From the NCBI GenBank assembly GCA_036257595.1, contig DATAFF010000082.1:1-25723 (forward strand): a stretch of DNA of 25,723 nucleotides, given 5' to 3'. A program made the position numbers and the translations under genes. Below are positions 1 through 8,155 of the stretch, piece after piece. This DNA comes from DATAFF01 sp036257595. Its GTDB lineage: Bacteria; Pseudomonadota; Alphaproteobacteria; Rhizobiales; Aestuariivirgaceae. The notes under the pieces were generated by a model. That model was not told where the DNA came from, searched no databases, and worked only from the letters and a program-made list of their open reading frames with translations. Every line of letters starts with the position of its first letter. Position 1 is the first letter of the stretch.

Positions 1-411
1 GCCTCGGCAACGCTCGATGAGGCGCTGGATAGCGCCCTGGAAGGTGAGACCGCCGCCGCCGCTCGCGCCCTCGCCCGTCTTGCCGCCGCCGGCGAGGCTG
101 GTGGCCGAATCCTTTCGGCAGCGGCACAAGCTTTGGCTGCGCTGGATCGTTTTCGATCCGAAACGGACGCTGGCGGATCTCTCGACCAGGCACTGCGCAG
201 CGCCCGGCCGCCGGTGTTCTTCCAGCGTCAGCCCAGCATTCGCCGCCAGCTTCGCCTGTGGGACGCCCCGGCTCTTCAGAATGCCGCGGCGGCCGTGCAT
301 GCCGCGGTGACCGAGATCAGGCTGCGCCCGGCTCTCGAGACCCCCCTCGCCGAGCGGACGATTCTGGCGCTCGCCCGGCGCGCCCAGACTCGGCGGCGGC
401 AGCAGGGCTGA
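1..411 (+). CDS. holA: DNA polymerase III delta subunit, C-terminal part (5' end outside window)
   Basis: This is the last 136 codons of an open frame that enters from the left edge and stops with TGA at 409-411. HolA (delta) is the clamp-loader subunit that opens the beta sliding clamp at primer-template junctions. The visible part is an Ala/Leu-rich helical stretch followed by the collar-domain segment RPPVFFQRQPSIRRQL and a final helix ending in LAERTILALARRAQTRR. This matches the helical C-terminal collar domain of alphaproteobacterial delta subunits. The start, the AAA-like domain I and the clamp-binding motif lie outside the window. It converges on parB, and the last 95 bases are also coding on the other strand for the ParB tail. 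The neighbour position next to parB supports the call. Sure of the family, but only a fragment is seen. Confidence 0.82.
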   Translation, partial: ASATLDEALDSALEGETAAAARALARLAAAGEAGGRILSAAAQALAALDRFRSETDAGGSLDQALRSARPPVFFQRQPSIRRQLRLWDAPALQNAAAAVHAAVTEIRLRPALETPLAERTILALARRAQTRRRQQG

Positions 412-1288
412 GCGGTCCGTCGGGCCGCCGCGCCAGCCGGTTGCAGATCTCGTCCAGTTGCTCGAGGGTGCGGTACCGGATCACCACCCGGCCCCCCGCC
501 TTGCCACGATCATCGACCTCGATCGCCAGCCCCAGTGCCTCTGACAGCGCCGACTCCAGGGCCTGGACATTGGGGTCTTTCTCCCTCCGCTCCCGCCCTG
601 CCGCGCGCTCCTGCCGAGGCTGCCGCGCCAGCGCTTCGGCCTCGCGGACCGACAGGCCGAACTTGACGATCCGGTCGGCCAGCGCCTCCGCATCGGCCGC
701 CGCCACCAACGTCCGGGCATGGCCGGCGGTGAGCTGCCCCTGCTCGAGCTGCGCCCGCACCGACTCCGGCAGCTGCAGCAGGCGCAGCGTGTTGGCGATA
801 TGGCTGCGGCTCTTGCCGACGGCGTCCGCCAGTTGCTGCTGGGTGTAGGCGAATTGCTCGATCAGCTGGGCGAAGGCCTGCGCCTCCTCCAGCGCATTGA
901 GATCGCTGCGCTGGATATTCTCGACCAGCGCGATTTCCAGCGCCGCCGCGTCGCTGACTTCGCGGATCAGCACCGGCAATTCATGCAGGCCGGCGCGCTG
1001 GGCCGCCCGCCACCGTCGCTCGCCGGCGACGATCTCATGACCCTGCCCGTCCGCCCGCGGCCGCACCACCAGCGGCTGCAGCAGACCCTTCTCGCGGATC
1101 GACTGCGCCAGCTCGTCGAGCGCCTCCTCGTCGAAGCTCCGCCGCGGATTGTTGGGGTTGGGCGCAATCGTCTCGATTGGCAGATGCCGCAGCGACCGGA
1201 TGTCCTGGACGAACGTCTCCTCGCTGACCTCATCGCCGATCAGCGCCGCCAATCCGCGCCCGAGCCGCCGCTTCTGTTGCTGGTTCAT
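317..1288 (-). CDS. parB: Chromosome partitioning protein ParB
   Basis: ParB (323 aa) is the CTP-dependent DNA clamp that loads at parS, spreads on nearby DNA and is moved by ParA to segregate the origin region. Visible features are the N-terminal basic GLGRG patch (residues 9-13), the NNPRR segment (46-50), the CTP-binding box GERRWRAAQ (89-97), ENIQR (123-127), a helix-turn-helix around 148-175 and a C-terminal dimerisation segment around 236-285. The start ATG has GAGG just upstream. The gene lies 40 bases after parA in the same direction and is clearly the operon's last gene. Odd: the protein continues for about 38 residues past the dimerisation domain in an Ala/Arg/Gly/Pro-rich tail, and residues from about 293 to the end are encoded antisense to the holA 3' end. 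Whether that tail is conserved is unknown. Family assignment is very secure. Confidence 0.96.
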   Translation of the reverse strand: MNQQQKRRLGRGLAALIGDEVSEETFVQDIRSLRHLPIETIAPNPNNPRRSFDEEALDELAQSIREKGLLQPLVVRPRADGQGHEIVAGERRWRAAQRAGLHELPVLIREVSDAAALEIALVENIQRSDLNALEEAQAFAQLIEQFAYTQQQLADAVGKSRSHIANTLRLLQLPESVRAQLEQGQLTAGHARTLVAAADAEALADRIVKFGLSVREAEALARQPRQERAAGRERREKDPNVQALESALSEALGLAIEVDDRGKAGGRVVIRYRTLEQLDEICNRLARRPDGPLSPAAAAESGRAGRAPESSARRGGSREPGAA

Positions 1289-1328
1289 TGCCTCAGCTCT
1301 TTCGTTCTGCCGACGAAACGATCACAAA

Positions 1329-2147
1329 TCACGCCACCCGCAAATCGCGTTCACGCCGGATCACTTCTGACGCCAGCTTGATATAGGCCTGACTTCCCAT
1401 GCAGTCGGAATCATAGAGGAGCACCGGCTTGCCATAGGATGGTGCTTCCGAGATCCGGACATTCCGCGGTATGACCGTTTCATAGACCTTCTCGCCAAGC
1501 ACGCTGCGCACATCCTGCGCCACCTGCTCCGACAGCGAGTTCCGCCGGTCGAACATGGTCAGCACCACCCCCTGGATCTCGAGACGCGAATTGAGATTGG
1601 CTCGCACCCGCTCCACCGTCTTGAGAAGCTGGCTCAGCCCTTCCAGCGCGAAGAATTCGCATTGCAACGGCACCAGCACCGCATCCGCCGCCGATAAGGC
1701 ATTGATCGTCAGCAGATTGAGCGACGGCGGGCAGTCGAGCAGCACATAGCCATAGACCTGACCAAGCGCCGCCAATTGGCCGATGGCGTCGTGCAACCGG
1801 TGCGTCTTGCGGTCGAAATCGGCAAGCTCGAGCTCGGCCCCCAGCAAATCCATGGTCGACGGCGCGCAATGCAGCCGCGGGATCCCCGATTCGACAATGA
1901 TCGATTTGAGGTCGGTCTCGCCGATCAGCACATGATAGGTCGACCACCGCATCCCTTGGCGCGACACCCCGAGGCCGGTCGAGGCGTTGCCCTGCGGGTC
2001 CAGATCGACGATCAGCACCTCCTCCCCGACGGCCGCCAGTGCCGTACCGAGATTGATTGCCGTGGTGGTCTTTCCGACCCCGCCCTTCTGATTCGCGATC
2101 GCCAGCACGCGCGGCCGTGAGAGTTTGCGGTCAATTGCGCTTTGCAC
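1329..2147 (-). CDS. parA: Chromosome partitioning ATPase ParA
   Basis: ParA is a deviant-Walker ATPase that binds the nucleoid and pulls ParB-parS complexes apart. The Walker A motif KGGVGKTT is at residues 21-28 and is followed by the VDLDPQGNAS and LLDCPPSLNLLT motifs typical of chromosomal ParA/Soj. I place the start at GTG (2147-2145) because an AGGGGG ribosome-binding site lies seven bases upstream; this gives 272 aa and a normal short N-terminus. An upstream in-frame start would add 22 residues with no similarity to the family. The gene begins inside the 3' end of rsmG (17-base overlap) and precedes parB, so rsmG-parA-parB is probably co-transcribed and translationally coupled. Family very secure, start fairly secure. 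Confidence 0.95.
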   Translation of the reverse strand: MQSAIDRKLSRPRVLAIANQKGGVGKTTTAINLGTALAAVGEEVLIVDLDPQGNASTGLGVSRQGMRWSTYHVLIGETDLKSIIVESGIPRLHCAPSTMDLLGAELELADFDRKTHRLHDAIGQLAALGQVYGYVLLDCPPSLNLLTINALSAADAVLVPLQCEFFALEGLSQLLKTVERVRANLNSRLEIQGVVLTMFDRRNSLSEQVAQDVRSVLGEKVYETVIPRNVRISEAPSYGKPVLLYDSDCMGSQAYIKLASEVIRRERDLRVA

Positions 2148-2790
2148 CCTCGAACCCCCTGATCTCCACGATGCATCCCGATGGATCGACCCGGCTGGGG
2201 TGCTTCGTCGCATCGATTCTCCAAGATTTTGTGGTTTCGGTCAATTCTCTGTCCACATCTTGGCCCTTGTGAAACAACGCCCGGGTGTGTGGGCCGGCGA
2301 AAGGCGCCGCCATCGCCACCAGCGTGTCAAGCCTGGCAAGCGCCCGGGCGGTGATGATGTCGGCCACGCCGCCGACCGTCTCCGCGCCCATCTGCTCGAT
2401 CCGGCCTTGGTGAATCCTAGCGGAACTGTTGGTGATTCGCGCGGCCTGGCGCAGGAAAGCGACCTTTTTTCCGTTGCTCTCGATGAGTTGGATGGTGTTG
2501 CCCGCCTCGCCGGACAGTACGATGGCCAGGACCAGGCCGGGAAACCCTGCCCCGCTGCCGAGATCGACCAGCCGCCCGGCCTTGCGGCCGATCAGCGGCA
2601 GCAATTGCAGGCTGTCGGCCACATGCCGGGTCCATATTTCGGCCGGGCTCGCCGGGCCGATCAGATTGATGCGGCTCTGCCATTGGCTCAGCAACGCCAC
2701 ATAGGCCTTGAGCCGGTCGAGCGATTCACGTGAAACACCGAAGGCCTCGGCGATGTCCTCCGGCGTCGCTTCAGGCCCCCGAGGTGGCAT
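2131..2790 (-). CDS. rsmG: 16S rRNA (guanine527-N7)-methyltransferase RsmG (GidB)
   Basis: RsmG transfers a methyl group from S-adenosylmethionine to N7 of G527 in 16S rRNA. The protein has 219 aa, the usual length for the family. The AdoMet-binding loop LVDLGSGAGFPG is at residues 74-85, and the N-terminal segment with LSQWQSRINLIG (about 34-45) and HVADSL (56-61) is characteristic of GidB. The start overlaps the end of mnmG by 20 bases, and the stop overlaps the parA start by 17 bases, so mnmG-rsmG-parA-parB form a tightly packed unit. A parS-like palindrome (2722-2737) falls within codons for residues about 18-23. Secure. Confidence 0.95.
   Translation of the reverse strand: MPPRGPEATPEDIAEAFGVSRESLDRLKAYVALLSQWQSRINLIGPASPAEIWTRHVADSLQLLPLIGRKAGRLVDLGSGAGFPGLVLAIVLSGEAGNTIQLIESNGKKVAFLRQAARITNSSARIHQGRIEQMGAETVGGVADIITARALARLDTLVAMAAPFAGPHTRALFHKGQDVDRELTETTKSWRIDATKHPSRVDPSGCIVEIRGFEGAKRN
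2155..2160 (-). promoter_or_regulatory. Ribosome-binding site that sets the parA GTG start
   Basis: AGGGGG on the minus strand, seven bases upstream of GTG at 2147, inside the 3' end of rsmG. No comparable site precedes the longer in-frame alternative start, so it decides the start choice. Confidence 0.7.
2722..2737. other. parS-like site inside rsmG
   Basis: The 16-mer matches the near-universal bacterial parS palindrome at 14 of 16 positions, including the central CACGTG and the full right arm GAAACA; the two mismatches are both in the left arm. It lies about 0.6 kb from parA, where chromosomal parS sites cluster. Because it is inside a coding region its conservation is partly constrained by RsmG, so it is a weaker candidate than the site at 4714. 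Confidence 0.6.
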
Positions 2791-4648
2791 CGCGGTGTCT
2801 CGCGACCTGGGCCTTCCGCACCAAACCCAGAATCAGGCCGAGGGCTGCCGGCGTGACCCCATCGATTCGCGCTGCATGACCGAGCGTCGCCGGCCGCAAC
2901 CGCTCAAGTTTCTGCCGTGCCTCGATTGACAGTCCCTTCACCGCCAAATAGTCGAAATCGGCCGGAATGGTCAGCGCCTGGTCCCGCCGGAATGCCGCGA
3001 TCTCGGCCTCCTGCCTCGGCACATAGCCGGCATAGAGCGCGTCGGCCTCCAGCCGCGGTCGGGCAAAGGGCGGGATTGCCCTGAGCTCCGGCCAGATCGC
3101 GGCCAAGCGATCAAACCCGACGGCACCCGAGGCCAGCAGCATGAAACCATTGCGGCGCTGGCCGTCGAGCTTGAGATTGAGGCCACGCCGCGCCGCTTCG
3201 TTCGGCGTCAATGAGAGCTCCTCCAGCATCCTGCGCGCCTCGGTCAGCTGCTTGGTCCGCACGGCATGAGCCCGCGCCCGTTCCGCGCCGACAATGCCGG
3301 CCGCAATGCCGAGTGGCGTCAGCCTCTGATCGGCATTGTCGGCCCTAAGCAGCAGCCGATATTCCGCCCGCGAGGTGAACATGCGGTAGGGCTCGCTGAC
3401 CCCGTTGCTGATCAAATCGTCGATCATCACCCCGATATAGGCCTCGGACCGATCGATGATGATCGGCGCCGATCCCGCCGCTGCCCGCGCCGCATTGGCA
3501 CCCGCCACCAGCCCCTGTGCCGCAGCTTCTTCGTACCCGGTGGTGCCATTGATCTGGCCGGCCAGATAAAGACCGGCAATCCGCCGTGTTTCGAGCGAGG
3601 GTCTGAGCTCTCGCGGATCGACATGGTCATATTCGATGGCATAGCCGGGCCGCAGCATCTCCGCCCGTTCGAGTCCCTCGATGCTGTGAAGGAATTCGAG
3701 CTGCACCGCCGCCGGCAGCGACGTCGAAATGCCATTGGGATAGATCGTCGGGTCGTCGAGCCCCTCCGGCTCGAGGAAAATCTGATGCGATGGGCGCTCG
3801 GCAAAGCGCACCACCTTGTCCTCGATCGAAGGGCAATAGCGCGGCCCCGTGCCCTTGATCTGCCCGGAATAGATCGCCGAGCAATGGAGATTGTCCTTGA
3901 TGATGCGATGCGTCGCCTCATTTGTCCGGGTGATATGGCAGGCGACCTGCGGCGTGGTGATTGAAGCAGTGAGGAATGAAAACGGCTCCGGCGGATCGTC
4001 GCCCGGCTGGACCTCAAGGACCGGCCAATTGATGCTGCGGCCGTCCAGGCGCGGCGGCGTGCCGGTCTTGAGGCGACCGACGGCGAATCCTGCCCCGGCC
4101 AAAGCCTCGCTCAAGCCCATGGCCGCCGGCTCCCCGACCCGACCCCCCGGCGTCCTGGACGTACCGACATGGATCATTCCATTAAGGAAGGTCCCGGTGG
4201 TCAGCACCACCTGCCCGGCCGACAATGTCCGCCCGTCCTTGAGGGTGACCCCGGCGACCCGGCCCTCGCCAATGATGAGCCCTGCCACCGCCCCCTCGAC
4301 AATGCACAGGCCCGGCGTCGACTGAACCAAGACCTGGACCGCCTCACGATAGAGCTTGCGGTCGGTCTGGGCCCGCGGTCCCTGCACTGCCGGTCCCTTC
4401 GAACGGTTGAGAAGGCGAAACTGAATGCCAGCCTGATCCGCAGCCCGCCCCATGATTCCGTCAAGCGCATCGATTTCCCGCACCAGGTGACCCTTGCCGA
4501 GCCCGCCTATGGCCGGATTGCACGACATCTCGCCCACCGTCGCAAAGCGATGGGTGACCAGGGCTGTTACAGCTCCGAATCGGGCAGCGGCGCAGGCTGC
4601 TTCGCAGCCCGCATGACCGCCGCCAATGACGATGACATCGAAAGTCAT
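2771..4648 (-). CDS. mnmG: tRNA uridine-5-carboxymethylaminomethyl modification enzyme MnmG (GidA)
   Basis: MnmG is the FAD-binding half of the MnmEG complex that installs the (carboxymethyl)aminomethyl group on wobble U34 of certain tRNAs, using methylene-tetrahydrofolate. The 625-aa protein is full length. The dinucleotide fold GGGHAG is at residues 9-14, MSCNPAIGG (41-49) is the family signature, GTPPRLDGRSI is in the central region, and RYCPSIEDK carries the conserved catalytic-region cysteine. The C-terminal helical domain, which binds tRNA and MnmE, is present (TIPADFDY region). Its 3' end overlaps rsmG by 20 bases. Partner mnmE lies immediately upstream across an 88-base gap that holds a parS site. 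The ribosome-binding site is weak. Secure. Confidence 0.97.
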   Translation of the reverse strand: MTFDVIVIGGGHAGCEAACAAARFGAVTALVTHRFATVGEMSCNPAIGGLGKGHLVREIDALDGIMGRAADQAGIQFRLLNRSKGPAVQGPRAQTDRKLYREAVQVLVQSTPGLCIVEGAVAGLIIGEGRVAGVTLKDGRTLSAGQVVLTTGTFLNGMIHVGTSRTPGGRVGEPAAMGLSEALAGAGFAVGRLKTGTPPRLDGRSINWPVLEVQPGDDPPEPFSFLTASITTPQVACHITRTNEATHRIIKDNLHCSAIYSGQIKGTGPRYCPSIEDKVVRFAERPSHQIFLEPEGLDDPTIYPNGISTSLPAAVQLEFLHSIEGLERAEMLRPGYAIEYDHVDPRELRPSLETRRIAGLYLAGQINGTTGYEEAAAQGLVAGANAARAAAGSAPIIIDRSEAYIGVMIDDLISNGVSEPYRMFTSRAEYRLLLRADNADQRLTPLGIAAGIVGAERARAHAVRTKQLTEARRMLEELSLTPNEAARRGLNLKLDGQRRNGFMLLASGAVGFDRLAAIWPELRAIPPFARPRLEADALYAGYVPRQEAEIAAFRRDQALTIPADFDYLAVKGLSIEARQKLERLRPATLGHAARIDGVTPAALGLILGLVRKAQVARHRDATSGA

Positions 4649-4713
4649 GGAAAGCCGAATCCCGGTGCTTGACCCCCTCGCATAGAGCGAAGATGAAGGA
4701 GATTCAACGTCGG

Positions 4714-4729
4714 CGTTTCACGTGAAACA
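4714..4729. other. parS centromere-like site between mnmE and mnmG
   Basis: The sequence CGTTTCACGTGAAACA matches the consensus parS palindrome at 15 of 16 bases (only the first base differs) and is perfectly palindromic over its inner 14 bases. It is intergenic (gap 4649-4736), so no coding constraint explains it. It lies about 2.6 kb from parA and 6.6 kb from the proposed oriC, matching the usual placement of parS close to the origin. It is the best ParB-loading site in the window. Confidence 0.88.
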
Positions 4730-4736
4730 GGCGGGC

Positions 4737-6065
4737 CTATTTCCCGACGCAGAACTCCCGGAACACCACGTCGAGCACGGCCTCGCTGTCAATGCGCCCG
4801 AGGAGCCGCTCCACGGCACGCGCGGCCTGGCGCAGATGCTCGGCAGCAAGCTCCAGAATGCCGCTCGTCATCATCGCACCTGCCGCCACCACCTCCGAAT
4901 GGCAGGCCGCCACCGCATCGCGGTGCCGCGCCCGGGTGATCAAAGCCGGCTCATCGCCGAGCCGTCCTGCCAGCCGCCGATGAAGAGCCGCCACCAGCCG
5001 ATCGATCCCCGCGCCGGTCACCGCCGACACCGGCATCGACCCGACCGGTGCACCGTCCGGCATCGGACCGAGATCGACCTTGTTCCACACCCATAACGGC
5101 TCCGAATCGAAGCGCGGTGGACGGGAGGTCGTTTCGACATCAGGCGCCTCCAGCCAGATCACCATATCGGCTTCGCGCGAACGGGCCATTGTCCGATCGA
5201 TGCCGATCCGCTCGATGGGATCGACCGACGAATCCCGCAACCCCGCCGTATCGGTCAGTATGACCGGCAATCCCGCGAGATCGAGCATCACATCGATCGG
5301 ATCGCGCGTGGTTCCTGGGATATCGGTCACGATCGCCGCCTCTCGTGCTGCCAGGCGATTGAGGAGAGACGACTTTCCGACATTGGGCGGCCCGGCAATC
5401 ACCACCCGAAACCCCTCCCGCAGGCTCTCACCGGCAGACGCCGACGCCAATGCCGCTGCGAGAGAGCCGGCCAGCCGGTCAAGCCGCTCGGCAACCCCGG
5501 TCAACGCCATGGCCCCGATCTGATCTTCCTCCGAAAAATCGATCGCTGCTTCGATCCGTGCCAGGCACCAGACGAGATCGCCCCGCCATTCCATGAACAC
5601 CCGGCTGGCATCGCCCTCCATGTGAAACAGTGCCTGGCGGCGCTGCGCCGCGCTGGTTGCCATCAGCAGGTCGCTCAAGCCCTCCACCGCAACGAGATCG
5701 GTCCGGCCATTGGCCAGGGCCCGGCGGGTAAATTCTCCCGCCTCGGCCAGCCGGTAACCCGGCAACCGGCCCAGCACCCCGATCATCCCATCCGCCACCG
5801 CGCGGCTGCCATGAAGGTGATATTCCGCCATGTCCTCGCCGGTGAAACTGGCGGGCCCCGGCAGCCACAGAACCAGGCCCTCGTCGATGATCTCGCCAGT
5901 CAGCGGATCGCGGATCCGCCGCAGACTCGCGCGCCGTGGTTCGGGCAGGGTCCCGGCCAGGGCTTCGACCCCCAGGCGGGCCGCCGGTCCGCTCGCCCGG
6001 AAAACCGCCACCCCGGCCCTGCCGATTCCGGTCGACAATGCATATATTGTGTCGGACGACGTCAT
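4737..6065 (-). CDS. mnmE: tRNA modification GTPase MnmE (TrmE)
   Basis: MnmE is the GTPase partner of MnmG in wobble-uridine modification. Its 442 aa comprise an N-terminal folate-binding domain (about 1-118, ending in the GEFTRRA signature at 110-116), a helical domain split around an inserted G domain, and the C-terminal catalytic motif FCVGK (438-442) with Cys439. The G domain shows GPPNVGKS (225-232), IPGTTRD (249-255), DTAG (272-275) and NKVD (328-331). The gene is divergent from the DUF255 gene with only 23 bases between the two start codons, so its promoter must lie inside the neighbouring gene. No strong ribosome-binding site is visible before the ATG. Secure. Confidence 0.97.
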   Translation of the reverse strand: MTSSDTIYALSTGIGRAGVAVFRASGPAARLGVEALAGTLPEPRRASLRRIRDPLTGEIIDEGLVLWLPGPASFTGEDMAEYHLHGSRAVADGMIGVLGRLPGYRLAEAGEFTRRALANGRTDLVAVEGLSDLLMATSAAQRRQALFHMEGDASRVFMEWRGDLVWCLARIEAAIDFSEEDQIGAMALTGVAERLDRLAGSLAAALASASAGESLREGFRVVIAGPPNVGKSSLLNRLAAREAAIVTDIPGTTRDPIDVMLDLAGLPVILTDTAGLRDSSVDPIERIGIDRTMARSREADMVIWLEAPDVETTSRPPRFDSEPLWVWNKVDLGPMPDGAPVGSMPVSAVTGAGIDRLVAALHRRLAGRLGDEPALITRARHRDAVAACHSEVVAAGAMMTSGILELAAEHLRQAARAVERLLGRIDSEAVLDVVFREFCVGK

Positions 6066-6088
6066 GAATTCTGCGAATCGAACCTGCT

Positions 6089-8155
6089 ATGGACGAGGCA
6101 TCCCGCCGCAACGAGCTCGACAGGGAATCAAGTCCCTATCTTTTGCAGCATCGTTACAACCCGGTCCACTGGCTTCCCTGGGGCCGCGAGGCGTTCGATC
6201 GTGCCCGTGCCGAGCACAAGCCCATCCTGCTGTCGATCGGCTATGCCGCTTGCCATTGGTGCCATGTCATGGCCCATGAAAGCTTCGAGGACGACGAAAC
6301 GGCCAGCCTTCTAAATCGCGATTTCATCAGCATCAAGGTCGACCGCGAGGAGCGCCCCGATGTCGACCGGATCTACATGGATGCGCTCCATGCATTCGGC
6401 GAGCAGGGCGGCTGGCCGCTCACCATGTTCCTCGACAGCGACGGCACGCCTTTCTGGGGCGGCACCTATTTCCCCGACAAGCCACGCTTCGGCCGCCCGA
6501 GCTTCCAGCAGATTCTGACCGAGATCGCCCGCATCTGGCGAACCGAGCATGACAAGGTCGCCATCAACACCGCCCACATCAGGGAGGCGCTGCAGCGCCC
6601 GGCCCCCGCGAAGCCGCCTTTGACTCTCTCCCTCGAGCGCCTCGACGCTGCCGGCCAGGCCCTGCTCAAGGCCGTCGACTTTCGCAATGGCGGCTTCCGC
6701 GGCGCACCGAAATTTCCCCAGACAGCCGTCTTCGAATTCCTCTGGCGGCTCTACCGCCGGACCGGCCAGCAGCCCTACCGCGACGCGGTGATCACCACCC
6801 TCACCCATCTGAGCCAAGGCGGCATTTATGACCATCTCGGTGGTGGCTTTGCCCGCTATAGCGTCGATGCCGAATGGCTGGTGCCGCATTTCGAGAAGAT
6901 GCTCTATGACAATGCCCAGCTGCTGCGTCTGCTCGCCCACGTAACGATCGTGGAGGAATCGAGGCTGTTTCGCCAGCGAATCGAAGAGACTGCCCATTTC
7001 CTCTTAACCGCGATGACGATCGCAGGCGGCGCCTTTGCGGCGAGCTACGACGCCGATTCGGAGGGCGAGGAGGGGAAGTATTACCTGTGGTCGGCGCGCG
7101 AGATCGACGCGGCGCTCGGTCCTGATGCGGCTTTCTTCAAGCAGGTTTACGGCGTGACGTCCGATGGAAATTTCGAGGGCCACAACATTCTCAACCGGCT
7201 CGCCAACCTGGCTCTTCTCGATCCCGCCGACGAGGCCCGCCTCGGCATGTCGCGCGACCGGCTTCTCGCCATCCGGCGAACGCGGGTCCCGCCAGGCTTC
7301 GACGACAAGATCCTGGCCGACTGGAACGGACTTGCCATCGCTGCACTCGCCGATGCCGGCCTGCTGCTCGACCGGCCGGACTGGATCGGCGCTGCTGCAT
7401 GCGCCCTGGCCGGCGTGCTCGATCGTCTGTGGGATGGCGCCAGGCTGCTTCAGTCCTGGCGGGAAGGGCAGGGGCGTCATCCCGCCACCGCCGATGGCTA
7501 TGCCAACCTCACCGACGCCAGCCTTACCCTCTACGAGGCCACCGCCGATTCCACGCATCTCGCCACGGCCAGCGCCCTGGCCGCCGCGCTCGTCAAGCAT
7601 CATTGGAACGAGGAGCGTGGCGGCTTCGCCTTCGCCTCCGACGAGGCCGATCATCTCATCGCCCGCCCCTGCTATGCCCATGACGACGCCACCCCAAACG
7701 CCAATGCCACCTTGATGGCAAGCCTCGTGAAGCTCGGTCTTGCCACCGGCGAACCGGCTCACGGCGAGCGCGCCGCCCGGCTGTTCGACAGCTTCTCCGG
7801 CCAGGCCTTGCCAAATCCTTACCAGCATGCGTCATTCTTGAACGCCTGCGACGACATCCTCCATCTCTGCCAGATCGTCCTCGCCGGCGATGCCGCGAGC
7901 GCTCAGGCCCGCTCCCTGCGTCATGCCGCGCTCCGCGCCGCTGCCCCGGCGAAGCTCGTCCTTTATGCCGATGATGCCATGGCGGCCAACCGCGATCACC
8001 CCGCCGCCGGCAAGCTGCCCATCGCCGGCGCACCCACGCTCTATCTTTGCCAGGGAACCCGGTGCTCGCTGCCGATCACCGCAAGCGAGGCGGTGAGCGA
8101 CGCATTGGCCAGCCTCGATCGTCCTCAGGCATTCATCGAATCGAAGAAATCCTGA
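6089..8155 (+). CDS. YyaL/DUF255 family thioredoxin-fold protein
   Basis: A 688-aa protein of the widespread DUF255/YyaL (SPATA20-like) family: an N-terminal thioredoxin-like domain fused to an (alpha/alpha)6-barrel region resembling N-acylglucosamine 2-epimerase-like folds. The N-terminus has SSPYLLQHRYNPVHW, then CHWCHVM with a CxxC-type pair Cys55-Cys58, then GGWPLTMFLD and GGTYFP, all family signatures. Later segments such as GGIYDHLGGGFARYSVD and PHFEKMLYDNAQL are also diagnostic. No signal peptide is visible, so it is likely cytoplasmic. The biochemical role is not established, and I infer none beyond a possible redox or chaperone-like function. It is divergent from mnmE (23 bases) with no clear ribosome-binding site, and its last 31 bases overlap the 3' end of rho on the opposite strand. 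Family secure. Confidence 0.9.
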   Translation: MDEASRRNELDRESSPYLLQHRYNPVHWLPWGREAFDRARAEHKPILLSIGYAACHWCHVMAHESFEDDETASLLNRDFISIKVDREERPDVDRIYMDALHAFGEQGGWPLTMFLDSDGTPFWGGTYFPDKPRFGRPSFQQILTEIARIWRTEHDKVAINTAHIREALQRPAPAKPPLTLSLERLDAAGQALLKAVDFRNGGFRGAPKFPQTAVFEFLWRLYRRTGQQPYRDAVITTLTHLSQGGIYDHLGGGFARYSVDAEWLVPHFEKMLYDNAQLLRLLAHVTIVEESRLFRQRIEETAHFLLTAMTIAGGAFAASYDADSEGEEGKYYLWSAREIDAALGPDAAFFKQVYGVTSDGNFEGHNILNRLANLALLDPADEARLGMSRDRLLAIRRTRVPPGFDDKILADWNGLAIAALADAGLLLDRPDWIGAAACALAGVLDRLWDGARLLQSWREGQGRHPATADGYANLTDASLTLYEATADSTHLATASALAAALVKHHWNEERGGFAFASDEADHLIARPCYAHDDATPNANATLMASLVKLGLATGEPAHGERAARLFDSFSGQALPNPYQHASFLNACDDILHLCQIVLAGDAASAQARSLRHAALRAAAPAKLVLYADDAMAANRDHPAAGKLPIAGAPTLYLCQGTRCSLPITASEAVSDALASLDRPQAFIESKKS

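Noticed and set aside
2262..2277. CTTGTGAAACA sequence inside rsmG, resembling parS
   Set aside because: About 11 of 16 matches and no central CACGTG; likely chance.
5617..5631. TGTGAAACAG half-palindrome inside mnmE, resembling parS
   Set aside because: Only about 11 of 16 match and the central CACGTG is broken (CATGTG), so it is not a credible ParB site.
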